A stretch of DNA of 64,000 bases from Leifsonia sp. Leaf264 (GCF_001422325.1 NZ_LMMR01000005.1:248001-312000), one strand, 5' to 3'; positions 16,275-24,300 are shown, counted from the first letter of the stretch. Notes: generated by a model from the sequence alone, not told the origin. Numbers and translations: made by a program.

Positions 16275-16826
16275 GTGACCGACACCGACCCCCAGTTCCC
16301 GACAGCGGGCGACGTCCGCTACCTCCCCGTGCCCACCGAGCACGTCCCCGAAGTCCTCCGCTACATCGCCGACCTCATGACAGGAGCCACCCCCATGACC
16401 GCAACACTCACCCCCGAAGCGCCGACCGAAGCCACCCCCGCGGCCGGCGGACTCAACCTCACCGACTGGCACGAGATGGAAGCGCAGCGCTGGGAGGACA
16501 TCGACGTCGTCGACCTCGCCAACCGAAACACGAAGACCGCGAAGCACTACCGGGCCATCATGGACGAGCTCGTCGACAACCACGTCGGCGAATGGCGCTC
16601 CATCGACGACATCGCCGACGCCACCGGCCTGGACCGAGACGTCGTCAAGAACTTCCGCACCCAGATCTACCGCCACCTGCACGCGCACACCGACTACATC
16701 CTCGCCCCGTTCCCCGGCGCGTGGGGTGCCGACCTCACCCCACGCCGGAAGCAGGTCGTCTGGTACCGGGTGTCCGAAGCGCAAGCAGCGCAGTGGCGCC
16801 GGGTCCTCCCCCAGCTGCACAAGTAG
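16275..16826 (+). CDS. Winged-helix-like DNA-binding regulator
   Basis: 183 residues from a GTG with AGGAG six bases upstream. The N-terminus is acidic and proline-rich; the C-terminal half contains NHVGEWRSIDDIADATGLDR followed by DVVKNFRTQIYRHLHAHTDY, which reads as a helix-turn-helix with a recognition helix and wing, then KQVVWYRVSEAQAAQWRR. Its promoter carries tandem CTTGGAG repeats, so it likely binds there. Stand-alone unit closed by a strong terminator. Target genes are unknown. Confidence 0.8.
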   Translation: MTDTDPQFPTAGDVRYLPVPTEHVPEVLRYIADLMTGATPMTATLTPEAPTEATPAAGGLNLTDWHEMEAQRWEDIDVVDLANRNTKTAKHYRAIMDELVDNHVGEWRSIDDIADATGLDRDVVKNFRTQIYRHLHAHTDYILAPFPGAWGADLTPRRKQVVWYRVSEAQAAQWRRVLPQLHK

Positions 16827-16833
16827 ACACCGA

Positions 16834-16876
16834 CGAAGAAGCCCCGCACCGGACAGATCCGGACGGGGCTTCTTCG
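16834..16876. terminator. Bidirectional rho-independent terminator
   Basis: CGAAGAAGCCCCG (16834-16846) pairs with CGGGGCTTCTTCG (16864-16876). It separates the convergent genes ending at 16826 and 16888. Confidence 0.85.
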
Positions 16877-16887
16877 TGTTCGTGGGG

Positions 16888-17316
16888 CTATCGGGTGCGG
16901 TCCGTGAGCTCTCCGACGTCGACCTTCCCGAACAGCTGCACCTGGGCGATCGCCGCGCTGAGGGTGTCGGAGAACATTGCGAACGGTCGGTCCCCGATAG
17001 CTCCGGACGCATCCACCCGGACAGTGCAGCCCTCCCAAGACTGCTCGACCGTAGAGATGTGCACGGTGATGTCGTGTCCCCATGTTCGGGTGGCTGGTAG
17101 GAGTTCCACCGGGAGCATTAGGGCGAACCATTGCTTGATCGGGCTGCCGAATGTGAGGACGGCCGAGTCGGTGGTTCCCGGAGACCGCAGGGTGAAACCG
17201 CGGTTGACGAAGACCGAGGCGATCACCGCGACGGTTTTCAAGGCTGGAACTCCGGCTGTGATCTCCCGACCCGGATGCGCCATCCGATTCGGTCTCAACG
17301 GCGAGCTCTCAGACAC
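16888..17316 (-). CDS. Hypothetical protein
   Basis: 142 residues from GTG 17316, which overlaps the end of the upstream gene by eight bases. Mixed alpha/beta, soluble, no recognised motif. Last gene of the operon that begins with the mycosin-like protease at 20857; the terminator at 16834-16876 follows its stop. Confidence 0.75.
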   Translation of the reverse strand: MSESSPLRPNRMAHPGREITAGVPALKTVAVIASVFVNRGFTLRSPGTTDSAVLTFGSPIKQWFALMLPVELLPATRTWGHDITVHISTVEQSWEGCTVRVDASGAIGDRPFAMFSDTLSAAIAQVQLFGKVDVGELTDRTR

Positions 17317-18385
17317 TGTTCTCCTTCTTCTGCTGCCGGATCTGGTCCAACGTCATGGTGATGTACGGCGCCATCCGAGGCAGCCACCGGTAGTCCGGAT
17401 CGTTCGGGGCTTCCGCCCACCCGCCTGGCCATTCCAGCCTGAGGAGCCGGCCGTGGTCCACCTCTGTCAAGGTGACGTCAGCGGGCAACGGCAGGTTCCC
17501 GTAGCGGCCGGGGAGGCAGAGCAGGGCGACATGGACGTCGGCGGCGTGCTGGGAGTTGGTGCGGAAGATGACCCGGTCGTTCTGCCGCTCCCCTGCCTGC
17601 AGCGCTTGGATGATGCCGTTCCGGTACCGGACCCTGTAGGTGTCCATCCCGACATGGCCGAACCACACCGCCCCGTCGCGGACCAATGGGCCGGACCGGT
17701 GAAAGTGGGTGACGGCGTACTCGTCGAGGATGGCCAGAGCCTCAGCGGAGATCGGGTCGCCAGTCGCCGGTGCGGTCGCCCGGTTCAGCCACGGTTCGAA
17801 GTCGTCCCACTCGTCCGGGCTCTTCCCCCACGAACCCTCGGGGACGCCGGGGGTGTTCCATTCGCAGAAGAACGGCAGCCCGTGCTCGGAGCGGAGTGCC
17901 CGGGCGACCTCCCAGGTGAACAGGCTGCTGAGCAACGCCAGTTCGAACAGCGCCTCGAACCCGTCGATGGGTCCGGTGGCTGTGCGTTCAACCGGATACG
18001 AGAGCGTCAGTACGCCCGGTTCGGTTTGGGTGATGGTCGTGCGGTCCGGGAGGGTGCCGGGCGCCAGGATGATCCGGCACCACCGGAGCCCCAAGTTCAT
18101 CCTTTTGTTGGTGCTGGTCTTCCACAGCAGCCATCGGGTGAGGAGCGCCCGGTCGGTGAGCTTGAACAGCTCCTTCCGGTACGTCTCCGACCACACACGG
18201 TGCACCGTGTAGGTGCCGGCATCCAAGGTGACGGAGTATCCGACGCTCCCGTCACGGAGCTGGACGGTGGACCCGTTCACCGGGTCGCCGACGACATCCC
18301 ACCGGGCGGTTGTGCGGCCCATCTCGGCTGTCGCATGCAGGTTCTCGATCACCCGTTTGTCGAGCAACGGTTTGCGGCGGCTCAT
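17309..18385 (-). CDS. Hypothetical protein of 358 residues
   Basis: MSRRKPLLDKRVIENLHATA onward. Rich in Trp and Arg (WSETYRKELF, RWLLWKTSTNKRMNLGLRW), soluble, with segments VRDGAVWFGHVGMDTYRVRY and GRLLRLEWPGGWAEAPNDPD suggesting beta sheets. No domain recognised. ATG overlaps the stop of the exonuclease-like gene (ATGA), so the two are probably made together. Confidence 0.8.
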   Translation of the reverse strand: MSRRKPLLDKRVIENLHATAEMGRTTARWDVVGDPVNGSTVQLRDGSVGYSVTLDAGTYTVHRVWSETYRKELFKLTDRALLTRWLLWKTSTNKRMNLGLRWCRIILAPGTLPDRTTITQTEPGVLTLSYPVERTATGPIDGFEALFELALLSSLFTWEVARALRSEHGLPFFCEWNTPGVPEGSWGKSPDEWDDFEPWLNRATAPATGDPISAEALAILDEYAVTHFHRSGPLVRDGAVWFGHVGMDTYRVRYRNGIIQALQAGERQNDRVIFRTNSQHAADVHVALLCLPGRYGNLPLPADVTLTEVDHGRLLRLEWPGGWAEAPNDPDYRWLPRMAPYITMTLDQIRQQKKENSV

Positions 18386-18987
18386 GCGGCTCCTTGGAAC
18401 AGGTGTCGGTAGGCGCGGCCTTCCTCCAGGTGGAGGCGGATGTCGCCGAGGGCGCGGTGGTCTTTCAGGTCGTTCACCGGGGTGAGGTCCTTGCCGGTGG
18501 CCTCCTGGTAGAAGTACCGGAAGATGCCGACGTCGACGATGCGGCGGTCGGCGAGCATCTTCCGAAGCCGTGGTGTGTGCTTCGCGAGGACATGCTGATC
18601 AGAATGCCAGACTCCGGAGCCGGCGAGGATCAGCGGCCCTTCGGAGCGGCGCTTGTAGGCGCGGAGGATCTGGATGATCTCTCGCTCCACCTGTTCGATC
18701 GAGTTGGGTCCGTGCGCAGCTTTGTAGACGTCCAGGAGGAGCCCGTTGTCGGTGTGCATCTGCATGACCACCGGTGTCTGCTCCAAGTGCTCGAGCGCAG
18801 CCGCACTGGGGCGGACCACCCGCTGGTACTCGAACATGACGTTCAACCCGACGTCGGTGCCGATGATCCCGAACTCGATGATCTCGTCGATGCTGCGGTC
18901 CTTGCCGGTGAGCTCCAGGTCGATCCACACGTAGTGGAGGCGCTGGATGCCGTCGGCGTCGAGGACAGCCTCGGTGGTTTCGGTCAT
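18382..18987 (-). CDS. Oligoribonuclease-like DEDDh 3'-5' exonuclease
   Basis: 201 residues. YVWIDLELTGKDRSIDEIIE carries the first Asp and Glu of the DEDD site (oligoribonuclease has WxDLEMTG), LILAGSGVWHSDQHVLAKHT the middle Asp, and HRALGDIRLHLEEGRAYRHLF the His and final Asp. The family degrades very short RNAs and cyclic-dinucleotide products such as pGpG. This copy is shorter in its conserved blocks and diverged, so it is more likely a mobile-element relative than the host's housekeeping enzyme. ATG at 18987; the stop overlaps the next gene's start. It lies in the same operon as a membrane-anchored protease. Confidence 0.8.
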   Translation of the reverse strand: MTETTEAVLDADGIQRLHYVWIDLELTGKDRSIDEIIEFGIIGTDVGLNVMFEYQRVVRPSAAALEHLEQTPVVMQMHTDNGLLLDVYKAAHGPNSIEQVEREIIQILRAYKRRSEGPLILAGSGVWHSDQHVLAKHTPRLRKMLADRRIVDVGIFRYFYQEATGKDLTPVNDLKDHRALGDIRLHLEEGRAYRHLFQGAA

Positions 18988-18989
18988 GG

Positions 18990-19469
18990 TCAGAGTCCCC
19001 AAGTGTTGTCGGTGGGCGGTGTCAGTTGGTGGCGGCCGAGGGCTGGTTCGATGCGGCGGATCCCGGCTTGGTGGAGGGCTTCGCGTTGACGTTCCAGCTC
19101 CTCCGGTGAGATGTTCCGCCGGAGGCCGGAGCGGCGTCCTTCGGCGGACTTGATGACGATGAACGCGGCGCGGCCGCGCGGCTTCATCGGCTCGGCAGGT
19201 GCTGCTGCCCGCCATCCGATGAAGGCGACACTGGTGCCGGCAGCCACTCCGAGTACGCCGATCCCGATGAGGAACGTCATGGCAGCCCATGCCGGCCACA
19301 GCGCCTTGTGGCGCGTGCCGGCGGTGATTGTGGCGGTGAGGTCACCGTGGACTCGGTGTGCGATGACGATGGAGCACAAGCCGATCAGGATCCCGAACGA
19401 GGCGATGAGCGCGCCGACAAGGACGGAACGGGTGCGCGATGGTGTCAGACGGTCTGTGGCCACGGTCAA
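18990..19469 (-). CDS. Two-helix membrane protein
   Basis: About 159 residues. Transmembrane segments near residues 15-37 (VLVGALIASFGILIGLCSIV) and 60-82 (WPAWAAMTFLIGIGVLGVAA), followed by a basic cytoplasmic tail with a coiled segment (ISPEELERQREALHQAG). The TTG at 19469 overlaps the protease stop by four bases and has AGGA at good spacing; an ATG at 19508 is in frame but has no ribosome site. Probably co-translated with the upstream protease. Confidence 0.7.
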   Translation of the reverse strand: MTVATDRLTPSRTRSVLVGALIASFGILIGLCSIVIAHRVHGDLTATITAGTRHKALWPAWAAMTFLIGIGVLGVAAGTSVAFIGWRAAAPAEPMKPRGRAAFIVIKSAEGRRSGLRRNISPEELERQREALHQAGIRRIEPALGRHQLTPPTDNTWGL

Positions 19470-20857
19470 TGTCCGTCCTGCGGCGGCTGAGGCGGGAAGC
19501 TGTCCCATGGTGAGGGCGCGGCTTTCGTCGCTGGCTTCCGCTTCTTCCGGCGGGTGACCACAAGGATGAGGATGACGACCCCTGCGATGGTCGCGGCGGC
19601 GAACGGGACGCCGACGATCAGGGCGAGCTTCACGATGTCAGCCTGCAGCTTCTCCTGCCGGGCGGCGTCTTCCTTCTCGCCCTTCTCCATCCAGCTGTTG
19701 TCGACGGCGGCATCCGGGTTCGGCTCCCCGTTGATCTGCCACGGCGCCGGTCTGTACACGCCGTCGTCGATGATGAACGGGTTCGTGTCCGCGTACCCGA
19801 CCGGGTCAGCGGCGAGCATCGCTGTGGCGGAGACAACACCGTATCCGGCGACTTTGTCCCAGTACGGTTCATGTGTTTCGCCGTTGCTGTTCCGGATCAG
19901 CGACTGCAGCAGCTGGTTCGTGGTGGCTTCCGGGTACTTCTGCTTCACCAGGGAGAGGAACCCGGCGGTCATCGGGGTGGCGAACGACGTTCCGGAGATC
20001 AACGTCACCTTGTCCAGCAGCCCGGTATCCCCGACCCGCAGGCCGGTGAAGCTGACGCCGGGGGCGGAGATGTCGGTGTCCATGCTGTTGTTCTCGTACG
20101 TTGCACCGTCGAGGTCTGTCGTCGCCACGTGAGCGTTGCTGTCCACTGCCTGGACGCCGACGACACCGTTCGCGGCGACAGGGAAGTCGCCGGCCTCGAA
20201 CTGGAACAGGTCGTTTCTCAGCGACCCGAAGATGGCGACGTCGTTGTGGAGGGCGTACGCGATCGCCGCTATCGCTTCTTCTGACTGGGCGACGCTGAGG
20301 GAGATGGTGATGATGTCGGCGCCGTCGTCGACAGCGTCAGTGATCGCGTCAGCGACGTTCGTGTCGGATTCCTTGCCGGCCTTCGTCAAGCATTGAACCT
20401 CGTTCTCGGCCAGCCGGTCGCCGGTCTTCGGCGAGACAACGGCGTACATCAGCAGCTTCGCGTCTGGTGCGACACCGCGTTGGGTTGCCGCCCCACGGAT
20501 AGGTGCGCCGTTCCCGGCCAGGTACAGGGCGATGTTCGTGGCGTGCATCGACGCTTCACCTGCGGTGGTCACCGCGGGGATGACCTTCCCGGCTTCGTCG
20601 TAGCAGTAGGAGTTCTTCTTCGCTGTGATGTCCGCATCCGCAAGTCCCGGCGTGGACGGGTCGACGGCACCGTCGAGGACAGCGATTGTCACCCCTTCGC
20701 CGGTGAAACCGGCGTCGTGGGCGGCTTGGATGTGCAGCGCGTCGAAGTACCAGTCACCGGCGCCGGCGGCCGTGGCGGGAGCTGCAGTGGACAGGAGGAT
20801 GCCGGCGGCCACGACGGTCGCGCCGGCGGCGCGGATCCAGCGGGAGCGGTCGGTCAT
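19466..20857 (-). CDS. Mycosin-like membrane-anchored subtilisin (S8)
   Basis: 463 residues. Signal peptide 1-31, S8 domain about 35-390 with catalytic Asp62 (IAVLDG), His105 (ASMHATN, in place of the usual HGT) and Ser291 (SGTSFATP), then a linker and one transmembrane helix near 425-447 followed by RRKKRK. This layout (secretion signal, DAL..A...G.GVTIAVLD start, C-terminal anchor) matches the mycosins that work with type VII secretion. No type VII ATPase, EccB/D or WxG protein is visible here, so the partner system is elsewhere or absent. ATG has AAGGAC upstream; first gene of a five-gene operon. Confidence 0.88.
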   Translation of the reverse strand: MTDRSRWIRAAGATVVAAGILLSTAAPATAAGAGDWYFDALHIQAAHDAGFTGEGVTIAVLDGAVDPSTPGLADADITAKKNSYCYDEAGKVIPAVTTAGEASMHATNIALYLAGNGAPIRGAATQRGVAPDAKLLMYAVVSPKTGDRLAENEVQCLTKAGKESDTNVADAITDAVDDGADIITISLSVAQSEEAIAAIAYALHNDVAIFGSLRNDLFQFEAGDFPVAANGVVGVQAVDSNAHVATTDLDGATYENNSMDTDISAPGVSFTGLRVGDTGLLDKVTLISGTSFATPMTAGFLSLVKQKYPEATTNQLLQSLIRNSNGETHEPYWDKVAGYGVVSATAMLAADPVGYADTNPFIIDDGVYRPAPWQINGEPNPDAAVDNSWMEKGEKEDAARQEKLQADIVKLALIVGVPFAAATIAGVVILILVVTRRKKRKPATKAAPSPWDSFPPQPPQDGH

Positions 20858-20890
20858 CAGGCAGTCCTTCACGGGGTTGGCGTGCCGGAA

Positions 20891-20902
20891 AGACATGTGG
20901 CG
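20891..20902 (-). promoter_or_regulatory. Dispersed motif, second form
   Basis: CGCCACATGTCT on the minus strand, 33 bases before the mycosin-like gene. Confidence 0.5.
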
Positions 20903-20985
20903 GACAGGGCAGCCCGGGCCGCGCCACACTCCCCCGCTGTCGACGTCATGGGCAGGCTCTCGTCGACTGACCTGCGGGGCGCGTG

Positions 20986-21189
20986 TCAGGCGGTGCGTTC
21001 GTACCAGGGCTTCCGGTATGGCTTCCGGGGAAGGTGGATCCGCGGGTCGCCGGACAGGCGGGTCCATCCGATGTGCGGTGACGACTTCGGTGACCGGAGG
21101 TAGTGGCGGTACATGGCGTCGCCTCCGCGGCCTTCCATCACAACGTGACCGCAGTCCATGCACCTGTACTTCGACGGTTGACGGCTCAC
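20986..21189 (-). CDS. Small zinc-finger-like protein
   Basis: 67 residues from GTG 21189 (GGAGG five bases upstream, GTGA overlap with the preceding stop). KYRCMDCGHVVMEGRGGDAM then YRHYLRSPKSSPH gives one CxxC pair and two histidines, enough for a single zinc site. Basic C-terminus. Possibly nucleic-acid binding. Confidence 0.7.
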   Translation of the reverse strand: MSRQPSKYRCMDCGHVVMEGRGGDAMYRHYLRSPKSSPHIGWTRLSGDPRIHLPRKPYRKPWYERTA

Positions 21190-21422
21190 AGCACCTCCGG
21201 AAGCCACACTACGGTGACGGTGTACTTGAACGCACGTCCGATGACCTGGTCGGAGTACAGCGTCTCGGCGGTGCCGAACTGCTGCCATGCCGCCTGGCCC
21301 CAGCTGCTGTTCATGCCGCGCTGGAAGAACTTGTGCTCGCTGTGAACGACAGCGTCCTCGGGGAGGTCGTCAAGGGCGGTCGAGGAGGTGATCTCGTCGC
21401 CGATTTTCAGTGTGGTCGTCAT
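21186..21422 (-). CDS. Small hypothetical protein
   Basis: 78 residues, MTTTLKIGDEITSSTALDDL onward; short beta-rich protein with no recognised motif. ATG 21422 has AAGGAG upstream and overlaps the previous stop (ATGA). Middle of a coupled four-gene unit. Confidence 0.7.
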   Translation of the reverse strand: MTTTLKIGDEITSSTALDDLPEDAVVHSEHKFFQRGMNSSWGQAAWQQFGTAETLYSDQVIGRAFKYTVTVVWLPEVL

Positions 21423-21658
21423 TTGCTGTCTCCTTTTGCGATGAAGGCGAGGATGGCTTCTGCCTGCTCGTTGAAGCGGCCGCGGATCTTCGTGCCTTCG
21501 AGATGAACCCAGTCGCCCACCCATCCGGGCCGGTTCAGGTCGAACAGGAACTCAGCCAGCTCGTCTCGTGTGGGTGCGGTAGACACCTGCGAATCGAAGG
21601 GGTCGATCCCACTGGCGGGGTCAAGGGCCAGCTCGACCGCTTGGTCCGAAGTTGGCAT
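21419..21658 (-). CDS. Small hypothetical protein
   Basis: 79 residues, MPTSDQAVELALDPASGIDP onward, acidic N-terminus, central LNRPGWVGDWVHLEGTKIRG. The ATG at 21658 lies just after the TGA of the previous gene, with GAGGAG upstream. No family recognised. Confidence 0.7.
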   Translation of the reverse strand: MPTSDQAVELALDPASGIDPFDSQVSTAPTRDELAEFLFDLNRPGWVGDWVHLEGTKIRGRFNEQAEAILAFIAKGDSK

Positions 21659-21660
21659 GA

Positions 21661-22050
21661 TCACTCCTCGCCTACCCCTCTGCGGTTGATGCGCCCGTCG
21701 AGCTCGTCGCGGGTGACCTGCTCGATGGACTCGACGGTGCGGGACAGCCACCAGGTGTCGTTCGGGTAGATGCCGGTGCCGGTGTCGGCTTCGCCGTACG
21801 TGGCGTGGCCGACCTTGACCTGACCGGGGAAGCGTTCACCGGTCTCCGGGTGCATGGCGACGATCTTGACGATCGGGAAGAGGATCCCGTCCCAAGAGCT
21901 GGGGTCCGAGTGGCGGCCGTCCTTGAAACGCGGGAGACGGGCAACCTTCGGCTGCTCGGTCAGATCCAGCACGTACGCGGTGGATGACTCGGACAGCAGA
22001 AGGAAGATGCCGGTGTGCTCGCCGATGATGACTTCTGTGATCTTCTCCAT
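21661..22050 (-). CDS. Hypothetical protein
   Basis: 129 residues, MEKITEVIIGEHTGIFLLLS onward, beta-rich and soluble. ATG 22050 stands two bases downstream of a dispersed-motif copy whose TTGGTG lies at ribosome-site distance. First gene of its operon; the preceding transcript is ended by the terminator at 22101-22136. Confidence 0.75.
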   Translation of the reverse strand: MEKITEVIIGEHTGIFLLLSESSTAYVLDLTEQPKVARLPRFKDGRHSDPSSWDGILFPIVKIVAMHPETGERFPGQVKVGHATYGEADTGTGIYPNDTWWLSRTVESIEQVTRDELDGRINRRGVGEE

Positions 22051-22052
22051 GA

Positions 22053-22067
22053 CACCAACATGTGCGG
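22053..22067 (-). promoter_or_regulatory. Dispersed motif, first form
   Basis: CCGCACATGTTGGTG on the minus strand, two bases before the ATG at 22050. It comes directly after a terminator, which supports a promoter role. Confidence 0.65.
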
Positions 22068-22100
22068 ACCCGTCCGGTTTCAGTGGCCGCGGACGAGGGC

Positions 22101-22136
22101 AAAACAAACGCCGCGGCCGGGCTTCGGACGCGGCGT
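22101..22136 (-). terminator. Rho-independent terminator
   Basis: On the minus strand ACGCCGCG (22136-22129) pairs with CGCGGCGT (22115-22108) and is followed by TTGTTTTG. It ends the gene stopping at 22153. Confidence 0.75.
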
Positions 22137-22152
22137 CCGTTGGTGAATGCGG

Positions 22153-22773
22153 CTAGCTGTCGATGTGGGTTGCCAGAGCTCCCCAGAACCCTCCGCGGTT
22201 GCGGTTCGGCGCTGACATGCCACCGTTCAGGTCGTTGTCGAGGTCGATGAGCTTCGTGCGTTCGATGATCTGCATGTGCAGGTCCTCGACGGTGTCGGGG
22301 ACGCGGCCGTCGCGCATCTTGTCCTCGGGGAGGTGGAAGTCGATCGCGAGGTTCTCCCAGTCGTCGCCGTAATCGAGGCTGGCGCCGTAGTTCTGCTCGA
22401 GGAACTCGTTGATCTTGTCGTACCGGGCGTTCAGGTAGCCGTCCGGGTCCTCTACATCTCGGGGGACAACATGGTTGAAGTCCAGCGGGATGGAATGCCC
22501 GAGGGCGTACATCTCAGCGTCGTGGCGGGCCACCTCGATGCTGTGCAGGGTGTTGTCGTCGGAGATGTCGTAGTACTCGGAGTCGCCGTAGGCGAAGCTC
22601 GTGTCGATCGGGGTGCCGCCGTCGAAGGTGAGCTGCGTGCCACCGATGAACCCGGTGCGTGCTCCTTCGCGGCAGGCGGCGCCAGCTGCTTCGCCTTCGG
22701 CGTGCTGCTCAGCCCGACCGCAGCCGAGGCAGTAGAAGTACCCCTTCATCAAGGGGCGACGTTGGCTGTTCAT
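22153..22773 (-). CDS. Hypothetical protein with N-terminal zinc-ribbon cysteines
   Basis: 206 residues. The N-terminus MKGYFYCLGCGRAEQHAEGE ... AACREG has a CxxC pair and a third Cys. The remainder is acidic with many Asp/Asn (DISDDNTLHSIEVARHDAEM, IDLDNDLNGG). Function unknown. ATG 22773 has GGAGGA upstream. Single-gene unit with the dispersed motif before it and a terminator after it. Confidence 0.8.
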   Translation of the reverse strand: MNSQRRPLMKGYFYCLGCGRAEQHAEGEAAGAACREGARTGFIGGTQLTFDGGTPIDTSFAYGDSEYYDISDDNTLHSIEVARHDAEMYALGHSIPLDFNHVVPRDVEDPDGYLNARYDKINEFLEQNYGASLDYGDDWENLAIDFHLPEDKMRDGRVPDTVEDLHMQIIERTKLIDLDNDLNGGMSAPNRNRGGFWGALATHIDS

Positions 22774-22828
22774 GGGTTCCTCCGGTGAGTGGTGGCAGAC
22801 GTATGGTGCGAGCTGCGTTCACCGGAGT

Positions 22829-22840
22829 AGGTGTGTGGCG
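22829..22840 (-). promoter_or_regulatory. Dispersed motif, second form (variant)
   Basis: CGCCACACACCT on the minus strand, 55 bases before the ATG at 22773. Confidence 0.45.
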
Positions 22841-22858
22841 CCAGTCAGGTCAGCTGGC

Positions 22859-23512
22859 CTAGCGGCGACTGACCCATGCCGCGGCAGATGAATCGCCGTT
22901 GTCGGCACGTGCCGCGAGGAGGTCGACGATCAGGTCAGCCCGGCGCTGTGCAGGGCTGGTGGTGGACGCCTGCTGGATGGCCGTAGCGGTAGCTGCCCGG
23001 TGCTGGCCGATCAGGTGGTCGGTGCCGATCAGGTGAAGGTCCTGCTTCGGGACTGTGACCTGGGAGGTGTCGACGAGCAGCCTATGGCCGGCGTCGGTGA
23101 TCGAACCGATCCGGGCTCGGCTGGTGGCGAGGCCGTGCTTCAGCAGCGGCAGGACGGTGTGGTTCTGGTGCCGCTCCAGGCGGTGCAGTTCACCGTCGCC
23201 GAGGATGGCGAGCAGGTTCAATGCCGGGCCAGACAGGGCGTACCGTTTCGACGGGTCGACGGGCGGTTCGCTGTACGGGGGCACTGCGGCGCCCAACGCT
23301 GTGAGACGGGCGCTGGAACCGATGAGCTCCAGGTAGCCGGCGGCCGCGAGAACGTCGCTGCTCGCATGCTGGCTGCGAGTCAACACGATCACGTGCAAGC
23401 CACGCGCTGCGGCATGCTGGAGACGGCTGATCAGCTTCCGCTGCGCGACGGTCAGTGCCGCCACGGGAACGGGCCCTGCCTGCTCCGCGGGCGAGGTCGT
23501 CGAATGTGTCAA
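22859..23512 (-). CDS. Hypothetical protein, possible HTH repeats
   Basis: 217 residues from a TTG at 23512 (AAGGAC upstream). Two similar segments are visible: VAQRKLISRLQHAAARGLHV ... LTALG and GPALNLLAILGDGELHRLER ... ITDAGHRLL, each resembling a winged-helix half ending in an LTxxG / ITDAG turn. This suggests a tandem winged-helix protein. Paralogous in plan to the 109-residue protein at 36068 (MTPAQRKLLTRFVH ... LTPEG). The role is unknown. Confidence 0.7.
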   Translation of the reverse strand: MTHSTTSPAEQAGPVPVAALTVAQRKLISRLQHAAARGLHVIVLTRSQHASSDVLAAAGYLELIGSSARLTALGAAVPPYSEPPVDPSKRYALSGPALNLLAILGDGELHRLERHQNHTVLPLLKHGLATSRARIGSITDAGHRLLVDTSQVTVPKQDLHLIGTDHLIGQHRAATATAIQQASTTSPAQRRADLIVDLLAARADNGDSSAAAWVSRR

Positions 23513-23532
23513 AGCCTGTGTCCTTCCGCGGT

Positions 23533-23889
23533 TCAGTTGATTTCTACCCAGCCGCTGAAAGCTTCGCCGGACTCGCCGCAGGTGCGGATGACGAGCCCTG
23601 TGTCAGTCGGCGATGCGGCGACGATCGCGCGGGCGGCGTCCTCAGACTCGGCAGCCTCGTAGACGTTCTCCTCCTCAACGTTGGAGACCTCGTAGATGTT
23701 GCCCCACTGGATGAAAGTCACCTCACCGGTCAACAGGTCAGCGACGTCGGTCCAACCCTCGACGGTGCGGACCTCGACGGACTCCGACTCCATGGAGCGG
23801 TGGTACGTGATGGCTTCGATGGTGCGGTCGATGCGGGCGTTCGCGGCGGCGAGAGCAGCTTCGAGGGTGGCGATGCGGTCTGCGGACAT
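23533..23889 (-). CDS. Hypothetical protein
   Basis: 118 residues, N-terminal coiled coil (RIATLEAALAAANARIDRTI) then a beta-rich acidic part. Soluble. ATG 23889 with AAGGAT upstream. First gene after a dispersed-motif copy. Confidence 0.75.
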   Translation of the reverse strand: MSADRIATLEAALAAANARIDRTIEAITYHRSMESESVEVRTVEGWTDVADLLTGEVTFIQWGNIYEVSNVEEENVYEAAESEDAARAIVAASPTDTGLVIRTCGESGEAFSGWVEIN

Positions 23890-23933
23890 GATGGTGATCC
23901 TTCCATGCCGCGGCGGTCGCGGCTTCTTCTCGT

Positions 23934-23948
23934 CACCTACATGCGCGG
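23934..23948 (-). promoter_or_regulatory. Dispersed motif, first form
   Basis: CCGCGCATGTAGGTG on the minus strand, 44 bases before the ATG at 23889. Confidence 0.6.
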
Positions 23949-23964
23949 AACGGGTATGTTCCGT

Positions 23965-24213
23965 TCAGGCGCTCGGCTGCGTGCAGCTGCTGTCGCAAGA
24001 CTCCGTCCAGTGGCCGGCGCCCTCAGGGCAGACGTCCAACTGCGCGCGGAGGTCAGCGACGGTGTACTCGTCGAGCTCCTGGTTACCGTACCTGTCGATC
24101 GCAGCGGCCAGCCACCCCAGCGACGTCTGCTCGCTGCGGCCGTCGATGCCGCCCCAGGAGCCGCGGAGGGCGGAGCCGTACTCGTTCAAAAGTGATGCGG
24201 TCGTCGTGGCCAT
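23965..24213 (-). CDS. Small hypothetical protein
   Basis: 82 residues, MATTTASLLNEYGSALRGSW onward. The C-terminus contains DVCPEGAGHWTESCDSSCTQ with three cysteines, perhaps a metal site. ATG 24213 has GGAAGGAC upstream. An in-frame ATG inside the motif at 24256 would add 14 residues but has no ribosome site. Confidence 0.7.
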   Translation of the reverse strand: MATTTASLLNEYGSALRGSWGGIDGRSEQTSLGWLAAAIDRYGNQELDEYTVADLRAQLDVCPEGAGHWTESCDSSCTQPSA

Positions 24214-24246
24214 GGTCAAGTCCTTCCAGAGGGTGGTGTTCTTCGT

Positions 24247-24261
24247 CACCCACATGTGCGG
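24247..24261 (-). promoter_or_regulatory. Dispersed motif, first form
   Basis: CCGCACATGTGGGTG on the minus strand, 33 bases before the ATG at 24213. Confidence 0.6.
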
Positions 24262-24300
24262 ATTGGCGGGCGTTCGGGGCTGATCAGCGACCGCCGTCAG

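Noticed and set aside
9933-16826. Prophage structural or conjugation genes
   Set aside because: The long helical proteins here have signal peptides and glycoside-hydrolase domains, not tape-measure or transfer-protein features, and no terminase, portal or coupling protein was seen in the window.
16592-18412. Open frame of 606 codons on the plus strand
   Set aside because: It lies opposite the genes at 16888, 17309 and part of 18382, which have ribosome sites, overlaps and sensible sequence; the long frame is a product of high GC and shows Arg/Pro/Gly-rich shadow composition.
24247-24261. ATG inside the dispersed motif as a translation start or leader peptide
   Set aside because: In other copies the same ATG is followed at once by TAG or is out of frame with the gene, so the CATG core is not generally a start codon.
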